From contig JAUWOI010000133.1 of assembly GCA_030612185.1 (NCBI GenBank), forward strand, positions 1 to 9,639: a DNA stretch of 9,639 nucleotides, in the 5' to 3' direction. The DNA is from Anaerolineae bacterium (GTDB lineage: Bacteria > Chloroflexota > Anaerolineae > B4-G1). Shown in pieces: positions 1-6,508 of this stretch (within the stretch, counting starts at the first letter, position 1; each line of letters opens with the position of its first letter). The notes below the pieces were generated by a model. The model had not been told where the DNA came from. It was given only the letters and a program-made list of their open reading frames with translations, and did no database searches. Both the position numbers and the translations under genes were made by a program.

Positions 1-540
1 GGTCACAAATCCGGTCCGCGATTCATCGCGGATCTGGCCCGCCACCAGTTCGTTGTAGATGACGTCGTTCACGTACTTGCGGTCGTCGGCGTCGGGCACC
101 AGGACGGCGAGGTTTTTCCGGGTTAGTGCGTCCTGGTAGAAGGCCTTCTCCATCGTGAATTTGGTGCCAAGCAACCCCACCGTCTTTTTCCCCCGCGCCA
201 GGATAGCCTCACCAACGGTCTTGAGCAGGCTCAGCATAGGGACGTTGACGCTGGCCTGTACCTGGTCAAAGACCAGGTGCATGGTGTTGGTGGCGATGAT
301 GATGAAGTCAGCGCCCGCCGCCTCGAGCCTTTGCGCCGCTTCGCTCAAGCCTTGCGCCACCAGGTCCCAGCGATCTTTCAGAGGCCAATCCACGTAGGGC
401 TGGAAACTGACGCTGTAGATGATGATCTCGGGGTAGCCGTAGTCGCCGAATCGCTCGGTGTAGGTGCGGGTAATGTACTCATAGTACTCTGACGTTGACT
501 CTGGGCTCATACCGCCCAGGATGCCGATTCTTTTTGACAT
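1..540 (-). CDS. Aspartate/glutamate racemase family protein, 3' end cut by window edge
   Basis: Cofactor-independent racemase that interconverts L and D forms of aspartate or glutamate in the cytoplasm. The first 180 residues are present, against roughly 230 in the family; the C-terminal part lies outside the window. Visible signatures are the N-terminal IGILGGMSPEST (residues 5-16), the substrate-loop motif TNTMH (84-88) and LLGTKFTME (123-131). The usual first catalytic Cys of the C-N-T-x-H motif is Thr84, as in the E. coli YgeA/EcL-DER type, which pairs Thr with a Cys further on; that second Cys would be outside the window. The ATG at 540 is chosen because GAAGGAG lies about 6 bases upstream (547-553). 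It follows a 123-base gap after a broken gene, so it may have its own promoter, though I see no clear one. The family call is firm; substrate is inferred. Confidence 0.9.
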   Translation of the reverse strand, partial: MSKRIGILGGMSPESTSEYYEYITRTYTERFGDYGYPEIIIYSVSFQPYVDWPLKDRWDLVAQGLSEAAQRLEAAGADFIIIATNTMHLVFDQVQASVNVPMLSLLKTVGEAILARGKKTVGLLGTKFTMEKAFYQDALTRKNLAVLVPDADDRKYVNDVIYNELVAGQIRDESRTGFVT

Positions 541-555
541 TGGATTTTCTCCTTC

Positions 556-576
556 AAAGTCGGGGACGCAGACTTT
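556..576 (-). promoter_or_regulatory. Small inverted repeat just upstream of the racemase ribosome binding site
   Basis: Perfect 6-base arms (AAAGTC at 556-561, GACTTT at 571-576) flank a 9-base loop. In the transcript the hairpin would end about two bases before the GAAGGAG ribosome binding site of the racemase gene. There is no U-tract, so it is not a terminator. It could influence translation or be a chance or dispersed intergenic element. The rest of the 541-663 gap shows no gene and no convincing promoter. Confidence 0.3.
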
Positions 577-663
577 CGTTATCTCAGTCGAACGATTAAC
601 GCAGATGTACGCTGATCCTTCCATTCTACCAGAATCCGCTAGCCTGGCGAATCCGTGTTCTGA

Positions 664-1060
664 TCACAAGAATCTCACCTGAACATACTTCCCCATCTTG
701 AACAAATCGCAAGCATTCATCTTCCGAGTCGTCTGCTTGCGCCACCCGGGGTTTCGCGGTACGTCGTGCCAAAAAGAATACCACTCTACGCCCGCGATTC
801 GATCAGACCATTTCGATATCTGTCTCACAGGATTGTCCAGCCCAAAATACATCGGCGCGCCTTTGTTGCCAGTAGGCGATGCCGCCATATTCATCAAACC
901 CCTGCTCGACGCGAGAAAAGTCATAATCAACTTTTTCGATGATCTTGACGGCTTCAGGGTCGTCGAGCAGTTCTGGGTAGAGACGGCTGAACTTGGCACG
1001 TCCCCACAAGGAAATCAGCATGGTCTCTTGCACAGTTTCAAGATTGATGTTTTCAGACAT
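664..1060 (-). pseudogene. Leucine carboxyl methyltransferase/TcmP-like gene with internal deletion and frameshift
   Basis: The reading frame from ATG 1060 begins like family members: MSENINLETVQETMLISLWG, then a D-Y-D-F-S segment and E-Y-G-G-I-A-Y near residues 45-65. It then runs out of family resemblance near 870 and stops at 803. From about 870 leftward a different frame, ending at 664, resembles the family C-terminus: YFGLDNPVRQISKW, then G-V-E-W-Y-S-F-W, ending K-Y-V-Q-V-R-F-L. The two pieces add up to about 130 residues, against about 270-290 for the family. Most of the SAM-binding core is therefore missing and the junction is out of frame. The start has a good AGGAG and overlaps the 3' end of the upstream methyltransferase by 8 bases, so it was once co-translated. 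A longer start at 1168 is unlikely because it would lie inside the neighbour. The N-terminal match is strong; the C-terminal match is weaker. Confidence 0.72.
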
Positions 1061-1679
1061 ACAGTGATTCTCCTTGCTTCTCGAGACGTAGTAGCCGATA
1101 TTGCCCCCGAAACAGGCTCGGCTCATTCTGTTGGACGACCAGCCCTGGAACCCCGACGATGATGTCACTCAAACGCCGGTTGGGGTCGGTGCCGATGACC
1201 GACATGATGCGCCCCAGCATGCGCCTACGCCACGTCAGTTCGCTGCTCTCCAGCAGGAACTTGTCAAAGATCACGAACCGCCCGCCGGGGCGGAGCACCC
1301 GCCACGCTTCACCGAACGCGGCCCGGCCGTCGGGTATCACACTGAGTGACAACGTGCATAACACGGCGTCGAAACTGGTATCGGCCAAGTCCAGGTGTTG
1401 CGCGTCCATCTCTAACAACGTCACGTCGCGCCCGTCAACTTTGGCGCGGGCTTGCTCCAGCATTGCCGGGCTAAAGTCAACGCCGGTGACAGAGACATTC
1501 GCCGGCAGATAAAGCAAGTCCAATCCCGTGCCGATGCCGGGGATCAGCAATCGTTCTCCTGGCTGCAAGTGCAACATCTGGATCGCGCGTCGCCGAGGGC
1601 GGTCACTGACGGCTTTGAAGAACAGATCGTATAGCGGTGCATAGAAGCGGTAGATACGCCGGTTGTGTTCGTTGTTCAT
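1053..1679 (-). CDS. Class I SAM-dependent methyltransferase, PmtA/UbiE-like
   Basis: Complete 208-residue soluble methyltransferase. The N-terminal segment Y-R-F-Y-A-P-L-Y-D-L-F-F (residues 10-21) is typical of the UbiE and phosphatidylethanolamine N-methyltransferase (PmtA) groups. Motif I is LLIPGIGTG (44-52), followed by V-T-G-V-D-F-S-P-A-M-L and, later, L-R-P-G-G-R before a beta strand. The acidic residue often found in motif I (V-L-E/D-x-G) is Ile46 here, as I recall from some GIGTG/GVGTG methyltransferases. The ATG at 1679 overlaps the stop of the truncated methyltransferase upstream (ATGA), and no good ribosome binding site precedes it, so translation probably depends on coupling. Substrate is unknown: a lipid headgroup or a quinone-like small molecule are the family precedents. 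Confidence 0.85.
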   Translation of the reverse strand: MNNEHNRRIYRFYAPLYDLFFKAVSDRPRRRAIQMLHLQPGERLLIPGIGTGLDLLYLPANVSVTGVDFSPAMLEQARAKVDGRDVTLLEMDAQHLDLADTSFDAVLCTLSLSVIPDGRAAFGEAWRVLRPGGRFVIFDKFLLESSELTWRRRMLGRIMSVIGTDPNRRLSDIIVGVPGLVVQQNEPSLFRGQYRLLRLEKQGESLYV

Positions 1680-1990
1680 TGGGACAGTACCAGATCAAAA
1701 CTGGCGTTCTCGAACGTGAGGTGGGTCGCGTTCTCGACCGCAAAGCGCAGGCGGTCACTCGTCGGCTGCGTCGTTCGGGCCAGCTCGATTTGTTCTAAGT
1801 CCAAGTCCGTGCCCTGCACGTTCATCCCATAACTATCGGCGAGAAACGCCGATATAGCTCCGATACCACAGCCGATTTCGAGGACGTCGTCCACGTCAAT
1901 CTGCTCCAGGTCCCGCCGTACCCGGCCGATATTGCGCTCGGCCTCCTGCCGCCGGTTGACAAGCATCTTTTCCAATCGTGTCAGTCTCAT
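1676..1990 (-). CDS. N-terminal half of a class I SAM methyltransferase, truncated
   Basis: A 104-residue product containing only the front half of a Rossmann methyltransferase: an N-terminal helix (MRLTRLEKMLVNRR), motif I V-L-E-I-G-C-G-I-G near residues 40-48, the acidic strand end G-T-D-L-D, and the motif ending N-A-S-F-D-L-V-L-S-Q. It stops exactly where complete relatives continue with strand 5 and the R-V-L-x-P-G-G region, so about half the fold is absent. ATG 1990 is chosen because AGGAGG lies 6 bases upstream; an extension to 2230 would run inside feoB. Its stop overlaps the next gene's start (ATGA). It lies 47 bases after feoB. It is either a remnant whose 3' half was deleted or an unusual short protein; a remnant seems likelier. 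Confidence 0.7.
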   Translation of the reverse strand: MRLTRLEKMLVNRRQEAERNIGRVRRDLEQIDVDDVLEIGCGIGAISAFLADSYGMNVQGTDLDLEQIELARTTQPTSDRLRFAVENATHLTFENASFDLVLSQ

Positions 1991-1996
1991 AGGGTT

Positions 1997-2002
1997 CCTC
2001 CT
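1997..2002 (-). promoter_or_regulatory. Ribosome binding site AGGAGG that sets the 1990 start
   Basis: AGGAGG lies 6 bases before ATG 1990. It decides against the longer frame that begins inside feoB. The bases just upstream (ACAACAT) are identical to those before the ribosome binding site of the FeoA fusion gene. Confidence 0.75.
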
Positions 2003-2037
2003 ATGTTGTGAAGTATAACCAGAGAGCCAGAGGCCCG

Positions 2038-4020
2038 TCATCCCAAGCCCAGAAGCACCCCCACCCAGTAGATGAGGCCGGCAAAGCCGAATCCTACGAC
2101 GAGGGAGACGATCACATTCCACCAGGTCCACTTCCAACCGATCTCCCTGGCCATAGCCGTCACCGTCGCCAGACAAGGGGCGTACAGCGTCAAAAAGACC
2201 AGGTAAGAGATGGCCTGGAGCGGTGTCCATACGTCGCCCATAAAGCCGGCGACGGCCTCTTCTCCCACTCCCCCATACGAAAGGCCCAGATACAACAGCG
2301 ACAATTCCTTGGCCGGGTAGGTGAAGAGGAAACCGGTCATATCTTTGCCGCTCAGCCCAATGATCTTGCCGATGGGATCGAGGAAACTACCGATCGTCAT
2401 CCCATACGAATCGGTCACGGCAGCCCCGGCCGGGAGATGGAAGAGCAAGTAGATGATGATCGAGAATGGTACAAAGATCATCAGCGCCTTGCTCATCGAG
2501 TCATACGTCCTGTCCCAGGTCGTCCGCAACACGTTCGACAACAAGGGCAGGCGGTAATCGGGCATTTCCATCACCAGGCCCGAAGGCTCGCCTTTGAACG
2601 CTGTCTTTTTCAGGATTATGGCAACGAGGGCCACGATCAACAAACTGAGACCAAAGATACCCAACGTGATGATTGTGGCCGTCAAGCCAGAGTCGAAAAA
2701 GATGGGCACGATGGCTGTGATGACGGCGGTACGGGCCGCACAGGGGATGAACGGCACCACGACAGAGGTGATGATCCGATCACTCTCGTCGTCAATGATG
2801 CGCGTGCCCATCACACCGGGGACGCTGCATCCGTAACCGGCAAAGATCGTCATAAAGGCCTTCCCTGGCAGGCCCAGCCACTTCATAATACGATCCATGA
2901 CAAAGGCTCCTCGGGCCAGGTAGCCGATGTCTTCCAGAATACCATAGATGAAAAAGAACACCACCAGGACGCCAAACATGAACACGAAAATCTGCTGGCA
3001 GCCCAGCAGGATGCCATCCACGATGATGCCACTGACCCACCACGGCGTACCGGTGAGAAGCCCTCCAGCCCGGTCTATGATGACATTGAAGATCTGCTCG
3101 AACAAGCCGCCAATAGGGCCGGCAATGTTATAGATGGCCCACAGCGTAAACCCGGCGATGATTGCCAGGATGGGTAATCCCAGAATCTTGTGGGTCACGA
3201 TATCGTCTATCTTGTCGGTCAGATACTCTACGTCTTCTTCGTGGTGGATAGAGCGCCGTGTTATGCGACTGATCAACTCGTAACGCTGCTCGGCGATCAA
3301 GACCTCTGGTTGCCCTGCGCTTTGCTCAATGAGCGTCTCCGCCGCTTTCACTGCGGCCGAGTTTCCGTTGGCTTGCAGCATCTCTTTGACATCGGTGTCC
3401 CCTTCGAGTAGTTTGATCGCCAACCAGCGGGAAGGGTAATCACAATTTCCTGTCGTGTGTTCCAATTGGGCGATGTTCTGCTCTATCGACTCGTCGAATG
3501 TAGCCCCGACGGGATCAAGAGCGAGTTTTCCTTCGCAGATTTCCATAACCGTCTCGACGAGTTGGGGAATGCCCTCTTTCTTGAGCGCGACTATCGGGAT
3601 AACCGGCACGCCCAGTTGCTCCGATAACGCCCCCAGGTCAATTCTGACCCCCTTGCTCTCAACTTGATCCATCATGTTCAGAGCAACCACTACGTTATTT
3701 GTCAGTTCCAACACCTGAAGCACCAGATAGAGATTCCGCTCCAGGTTCGTGGCGTCAACGATGACGATCACCGCATCTGGATTTCCTTCGACGATAAAGT
3801 CTCTAGCGGCAATCTCCTCTGATGACACGGCTGTCAGGCTATATGTGCCGGGCAGGTCAATGACCTTGACCAAGCGGCCATTGTGCTTGAACTCGCCCTC
3901 TTTGCGCTCGACAGTTTTTCCGGGCCAGTTTCCCGTATGCTGGCGCAATCCGGTGAGGGCATTAAAAAGGGTGCTCTTGCCCGTATTGGGATTCCCGGCG
4001 ACGGCAATTGTTGTGGACAT
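2038..4020 (-). CDS. feoB: Ferrous iron transport protein B (G-protein-coupled permease)
   Basis: Inner-membrane Fe(II) importer of 660 residues, a normal length. The N-terminal GTPase domain shows G1 GNPNTGKST (9-17), the switch segment H-T-G-N-W-P-G-K-T-V-E (28-38), G3 DLPG (55-58), G4 NMMD (115-118) and a G5-like VALKK near 144. A helical linker follows to about 275. The membrane part holds two gate-type repeats with the conserved cysteines of FeoB: GYGCSVPG (Cys398), PCAAR (Cys427) and Y-A-P-C-L-A-T (Cys616), plus the cytoplasmic EMPDYRLP loop (485-492). The second Cys motif reads I-P-C-A-A-R-T-A-V rather than the common C-x-A-R-L-P-V. Start ATG 4020 has GGAGAGG 7 bases upstream and lies 2 bases after the stop of the FeoA fusion gene, so the two are co-translated. 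Iron control through the operator at 5651-5692 is inferred. Confidence 0.97.
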   Translation of the reverse strand: MSTTIAVAGNPNTGKSTLFNALTGLRQHTGNWPGKTVERKEGEFKHNGRLVKVIDLPGTYSLTAVSSEEIAARDFIVEGNPDAVIVIVDATNLERNLYLVLQVLELTNNVVVALNMMDQVESKGVRIDLGALSEQLGVPVIPIVALKKEGIPQLVETVMEICEGKLALDPVGATFDESIEQNIAQLEHTTGNCDYPSRWLAIKLLEGDTDVKEMLQANGNSAAVKAAETLIEQSAGQPEVLIAEQRYELISRITRRSIHHEEDVEYLTDKIDDIVTHKILGLPILAIIAGFTLWAIYNIAGPIGGLFEQIFNVIIDRAGGLLTGTPWWVSGIIVDGILLGCQQIFVFMFGVLVVFFFIYGILEDIGYLARGAFVMDRIMKWLGLPGKAFMTIFAGYGCSVPGVMGTRIIDDESDRIITSVVVPFIPCAARTAVITAIVPIFFDSGLTATIITLGIFGLSLLIVALVAIILKKTAFKGEPSGLVMEMPDYRLPLLSNVLRTTWDRTYDSMSKALMIFVPFSIIIYLLFHLPAGAAVTDSYGMTIGSFLDPIGKIIGLSGKDMTGFLFTYPAKELSLLYLGLSYGGVGEEAVAGFMGDVWTPLQAISYLVFLTLYAPCLATVTAMAREIGWKWTWWNVIVSLVVGFGFAGLIYWVGVLLGLG

Positions 4021-4022
4021 GT

Positions 4023-4946
4023 TTATTCCTCTCCGAGTAGTTCTTTTACCAAAAGTGTATTGGCTTCGTCCTGACGCAGGGCAACGTTTGCCTTCTTGAC
4101 TCGATATTGGAGTGGATCCCCCAGGGGAGCCTCCCGAATCACCGTTACCTCGGCGCCGGGAACAAAGCCCATAGATAGCATACGCCGCTGAAGTTTGCCG
4201 CTTCCCACGAGTTCCACTATCTGCGCCCGGCTCCCCACCGCCAGTGTCCCCATTGGCACGGGCCGGGCAGTCGCCGGTACCACGAAAACGTGACCGGCGG
4301 CGTCGTAAGACAACGGGACGACGTTTTCGTCCAGCCGCAGCCGCAGGAGATTGGATTCCAGACTCTGAATTTCTACGTCTATACCGGGCTTTAGCCCCAG
4401 CGCAACCAATTGGGTCAATAGTTCCACCGGTTCATCGTCAAGTCTGACGATGTGCAGCCGGCTGCCCTGTATTGCTATCTCTAGCAGGGATCGTCCTGCC
4501 GGGGATGGCACACGGGAACCCGAGGCCGGAATAACGTGCCCATGGGGGTCCCAGGCCGGGTATCCCAATTCAGTGTCCAGTTTTTCCAGTTCATCGGGCG
4601 TAATCTCGTGCTCTCGTCGGTGAGCCTCGGTGTGGACGGCATCCAGCGACATTCCTTCTTGATCCACCAGGTAGAGTTCCCAGAGTCGGTGTGCCCGAAT
4701 CAGTTCTACGGCGCGGGCTTCTCCCGTCTCCGTTAGACGCATGCTGCCCGGCTCGCTCTCCTCCGCCCAGCCGGAGGCGATGAGCGCCCGGGTTATGTTC
4801 TCGGCCCACGCATCGGGAAAACCCAGGGAGCGGGCCAGTTCCGCGCCATGCCAGGCGTTACCTTTATTCTGGAGAGCATAAGCTGCTTTTAGGGCATCCT
4901 CCATTTCCACGCGCCGGTGCGCCGGTCTAGGAATTGATACGTTCAT
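4023..4946 (-). CDS. DtxR-like regulator fused to a C-terminal FeoA domain
   Basis: A 307-residue protein. Residues about 14-80 form a winged helix with a weakly conserved recognition region. Residues 84-140 are the DtxR metal-binding and dimerisation domain with R-A-H-R-L-W-E, V-H-T-E-A-H-R-R-E-H and D-P-H-G-H-V-I-P. A first SH3/FeoA-like fold spans about 150-222. A clear FeoA domain spans about 230-304, with R-M-L-S-M-G-F-V-P-G and the diagnostic APLGDPLQYRV. By alignment to DtxR, the ligands H79, E83, H98, E105 and H106 correspond to H86, E90, H105, E112 and H113, but ancillary-site Cys102 is His109. ATG 4946 is preferred over GTG 4985 because AGGAG lies 7 bases before it. FeoA normally assists FeoB, whose gene starts 2 bases downstream, so this protein may sense iron and support transport. 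Whether it still binds DNA is uncertain. Confidence 0.9.
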   Translation of the reverse strand: MNVSIPRPAHRRVEMEDALKAAYALQNKGNAWHGAELARSLGFPDAWAENITRALIASGWAEESEPGSMRLTETGEARAVELIRAHRLWELYLVDQEGMSLDAVHTEAHRREHEITPDELEKLDTELGYPAWDPHGHVIPASGSRVPSPAGRSLLEIAIQGSRLHIVRLDDEPVELLTQLVALGLKPGIDVEIQSLESNLLRLRLDENVVPLSYDAAGHVFVVPATARPVPMGTLAVGSRAQIVELVGSGKLQRRMLSMGFVPGAEVTVIREAPLGDPLQYRVKKANVALRQDEANTLLVKELLGEE

Positions 4947-4953
4947 TTGTTTT

Positions 4954-4958
4954 CTCCT
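4954..4958 (-). promoter_or_regulatory. Ribosome binding site AGGAG that sets the 4946 start
   Basis: AGGAG lies 7 bases before ATG 4946. The alternative GTG at 4985 overlaps the upstream stop (GTGA) but has no ribosome binding site, and the added residues have no family resemblance. Confidence 0.75.
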
Positions 4959-4981
4959 ATGTTGTAAACGGCTATGCACCT

Positions 4982-5632
4982 TCACACAGGCTGAACTTTG
5001 ACCTGTGAAGCTACCCGCCGTCCCAAAACATGCTGTGCGCCTTCCACCCGCACTGTCAGTGGGCCTTCAAAGGGTGCTATGGCCTCGACCTGAACCTCGA
5101 CCTGGGGCGCCAGCCCCAGGCTGCCCAGATATTGCAACATCTCTGTCTCCTCCGGCACGCTGAGCACGATGCCCCTGGTCCCCGGTGTCATCTCGGACAG
5201 GGGAACGCCGGCTTCGCGGGCTACCTCCCCCTCCGGGGTGGGTACCGGGTGGCCGTGGGGACAGGTCTCGGGCCAGCCGAGGAACTGCGCCAAATGTTCC
5301 TCTACCAGGGGTGACGTGGCGTGTTCCAGGTGGCAGGCTTCCTCATGCACCTGATCCCAACCGAGGCCCAGGACGTCGGTGAGGAACCGCTCCCACAAAC
5401 GATGACGACGGGTCACGGTCACAGCCTGGGCTCGCCCCTCCGGCGTCAGCGCCACGCCCTTATAAGGCTCGTAGGTGATCAATCCTCGCTTGACCAGCTT
5501 TTTCACCATCTCGTTGGCCGATACCATTGAGATCGAAAGCTCTTCGGCCAAGGCGGACAGGGAGACGGCCTGTTCTTCCCCTCTTAGTTCGTAGATTGCT
5601 TTTAGATAATGCTCAACGCTGGCTGAAACCAT
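4982..5632 (-). CDS. DtxR-family iron-dependent transcriptional repressor
   Basis: A 216-residue metal-activated repressor, close in length to DtxR/IdeR. The winged helix is at about 3-70 (V-E-H-Y-L-K-A-I-Y-E-L; A-L-A-E-E-L-S-I-S; L-T-P-E-G-R-A). The dimerisation domain at 72-130 contains RRHRLWERFLTD and V-H-E-E-A-C-H-L-E-H. An SH3-like FeoA fold occupies about 145-214. By alignment, DtxR ligands H79, E83, H98, C102, E105 and H106 are H77, E81, H96, C100, E103 and H104; the Met10 ligand is His8. Keeping Cys rather than Glu at the ancillary site points to an iron regulator more than a manganese (MntR) one. ATG 5632 is preferred to the adjacent GTG 5635 by its spacing from TTGGAGAG. It heads the operon with the FeoA fusion and feoB, and palindromes over its promoter suggest autoregulation. 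Confidence 0.93.
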   Translation of the reverse strand: MVSASVEHYLKAIYELRGEEQAVSLSALAEELSISMVSANEMVKKLVKRGLITYEPYKGVALTPEGRAQAVTVTRRHRLWERFLTDVLGLGWDQVHEEACHLEHATSPLVEEHLAQFLGWPETCPHGHPVPTPEGEVAREAGVPLSEMTPGTRGIVLSVPEETEMLQYLGSLGLAPQVEVQVEAIAPFEGPLTVRVEGAQHVLGRRVASQVKVQPV

Positions 5633-5650
5633 CACATTCTCTCCAATAAG

Positions 5651-5689
5651 TATAGGTATGCCCTATATCTTTCTTCAGGCATACCTATA
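5651..5689 (-). promoter_or_regulatory. Two-copy palindromic operator, probable DtxR-type binding sites
   Basis: Two inverted copies of one site face each other. TATAGGTATGCC (5651-5662) and GGCATACCTATA (5678-5689) are perfect 12-base arms. The left copy is itself a palindrome: TATAGG, 5 bases, CCTATA (5651-5667). The right copy (5673-5689) matches its reverse complement at 13 of 17 positions. The centres are 22 bases apart, about two helical turns. The AGGT-n-n-G-C-C core resembles the DtxR/IdeR consensus only in part. The right copy overlaps the -10 element of the promoter driving the DtxR-type gene, the arrangement expected for repression. Confidence 0.8.
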
Positions 5690-5714
5690 ATACCACAAAT
5701 CGCCCTCTTGTCAA
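5687..5714 (-). promoter_or_regulatory. Sigma-70-type promoter for the iron operon
   Basis: Reading leftward, a perfect -35 TTGACA (5709-5714) is separated by 16 bases from a -10 TATTAT (5687-5692, 5 of 6 matches to TATAAT). Transcription would start near 5680, inside the operator, leaving a leader of about 45 bases before ATG 5632 with GGAG at its end. The gap between this promoter and the transglutaminase stop at 5750 has no terminator, so some read-through is possible. Confidence 0.75.
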
Positions 5715-5749
5715 GCTGGATTTCGATGACTTCTATTCTCCTGCTTTCG

Positions 5750-6508
5750 TCACATCTTTTCCCCACGGCGGATACGTTCCGCCCGCCCGGTCATCTCCTG
5801 CGACGTGTGGTGCTTGTACAGCAAGCCGCGCAGTCCCGTTACGCTGTGCTGGCAGTAGAACTCTTCCGCGCCGGTGGCCGGGCCGAAATCCGCCACCACC
5901 GCCGTCATCTGGCAGGTGACATCGTGAGTACCGTCCCAGTCAATGCACCGGCCGGCGGCGCAGCTAGTCAACATTCCTGGCGGGATGCCGATGGCGTAGT
6001 CCATTGGCCGGCCGCTCTCCAAAAGCAACCGCCGCGCCGCCAGAAAGTAGGGCCGGTCCATAATCACGCCTTCCAGGATGATCCATCGCCCGTTCAGATG
6101 GGCCTCGACCCAGGTGTGCGTGACTCCGTCGGGCGCGAAGCGGTAGGCCAGCGGCGGCATCACGCCCCACTGCACCGCCTTGTCCACCTGCGCCAGGTGA
6201 AAGCGGGCCGGAATGCCCGCTGCCCGCAGCAGTGTCACGAGTAGGACGCTTTTGGTGTTACACTGGCCGTAACCATCACGCAGCACCTCCGAGGCGGGGA
6301 TGGTGTCACGATGGTTGTAGCCGAACTTGATCTCGTCACGGACGAAGTAGTAGATTTCAACCGCCGCCTCACGTGGGGTAGATACTCCCTGGACGAGGCG
6401 GGCCGCCGTCTCTTGCACTGTCGGGGCATCCAGGTCTACCAGGCGGGTGGCTTGTAGGTATTCATTCATCTTGGCTGGGGTATCCCAGGAGATGTCAATT
6501 GTCTTCAT
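5750..6508 (-). CDS. Transglutaminase-like cysteine protein
   Basis: A 252-residue soluble protein with a papain-like transglutaminase core. The catalytic set is visible as G-Y-G-Q-C-N-T-K-S (Cys83), T-H-T-W-V-E (His131) and R-W-I-I-L-E-G, where Glu146 sits in the position usually held by Asp. The upstream helix A-A-V-E-I-Y-Y-F-V-R-D-E-I (48-60) is typical of the fold. The C-terminal third is not recognised and holds several Cys residues (S-C-A-A-G-R-C; E-F-Y-C-Q-H) that might bind metal. There is no signal peptide, so it should be cytoplasmic. Microbial members of this fold are often amidases, peptidases or transferases rather than true cross-linkers. The start ATG 6508 has GGGAG 7 bases upstream and overlaps the methyltransferase stop (ATGA), implying a shared task. 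The specific function is unknown. Confidence 0.85.
   Translation of the reverse strand: MKTIDISWDTPAKMNEYLQATRLVDLDAPTVQETAARLVQGVSTPREAAVEIYYFVRDEIKFGYNHRDTIPASEVLRDGYGQCNTKSVLLVTLLRAAGIPARFHLAQVDKAVQWGVMPPLAYRFAPDGVTHTWVEAHLNGRWIILEGVIMDRPYFLAARRLLLESGRPMDYAIGIPPGMLTSCAAGRCIDWDGTHDVTCQMTAVVADFGPATGAEEFYCQHSVTGLRGLLYKHHTSQEMTGRAERIRRGEKM

Noticed and set aside
606..660. Promoter for the racemase (TAGAAT-like -10)
   Set aside because: A TAGAAT hexamer is present near 625, but no acceptable -35 lies 16-18 bases upstream of it.
1061..1168. Longer start for the broken carboxyl-methyltransferase-like gene
   Set aside because: It would overlap the upstream methyltransferase by over 100 bases, while ATG 1060 has AGGAG and begins exactly like family members.
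1991..2230. Longer start for the truncated methyltransferase
   Set aside because: The added residues lie inside the 3' end of feoB and do not resemble a methyltransferase; ATG 1990 has AGGAGG at ideal spacing.
2008..3177. Long plus-strand open frame (389 codons) opposite feoB
   Set aside because: Its translation is rich in H, D, Q, R and G without domains or hydrophobic pattern, and the opposite strand encodes an unmistakable FeoB. It is an antisense shadow of GC-rich coding DNA.
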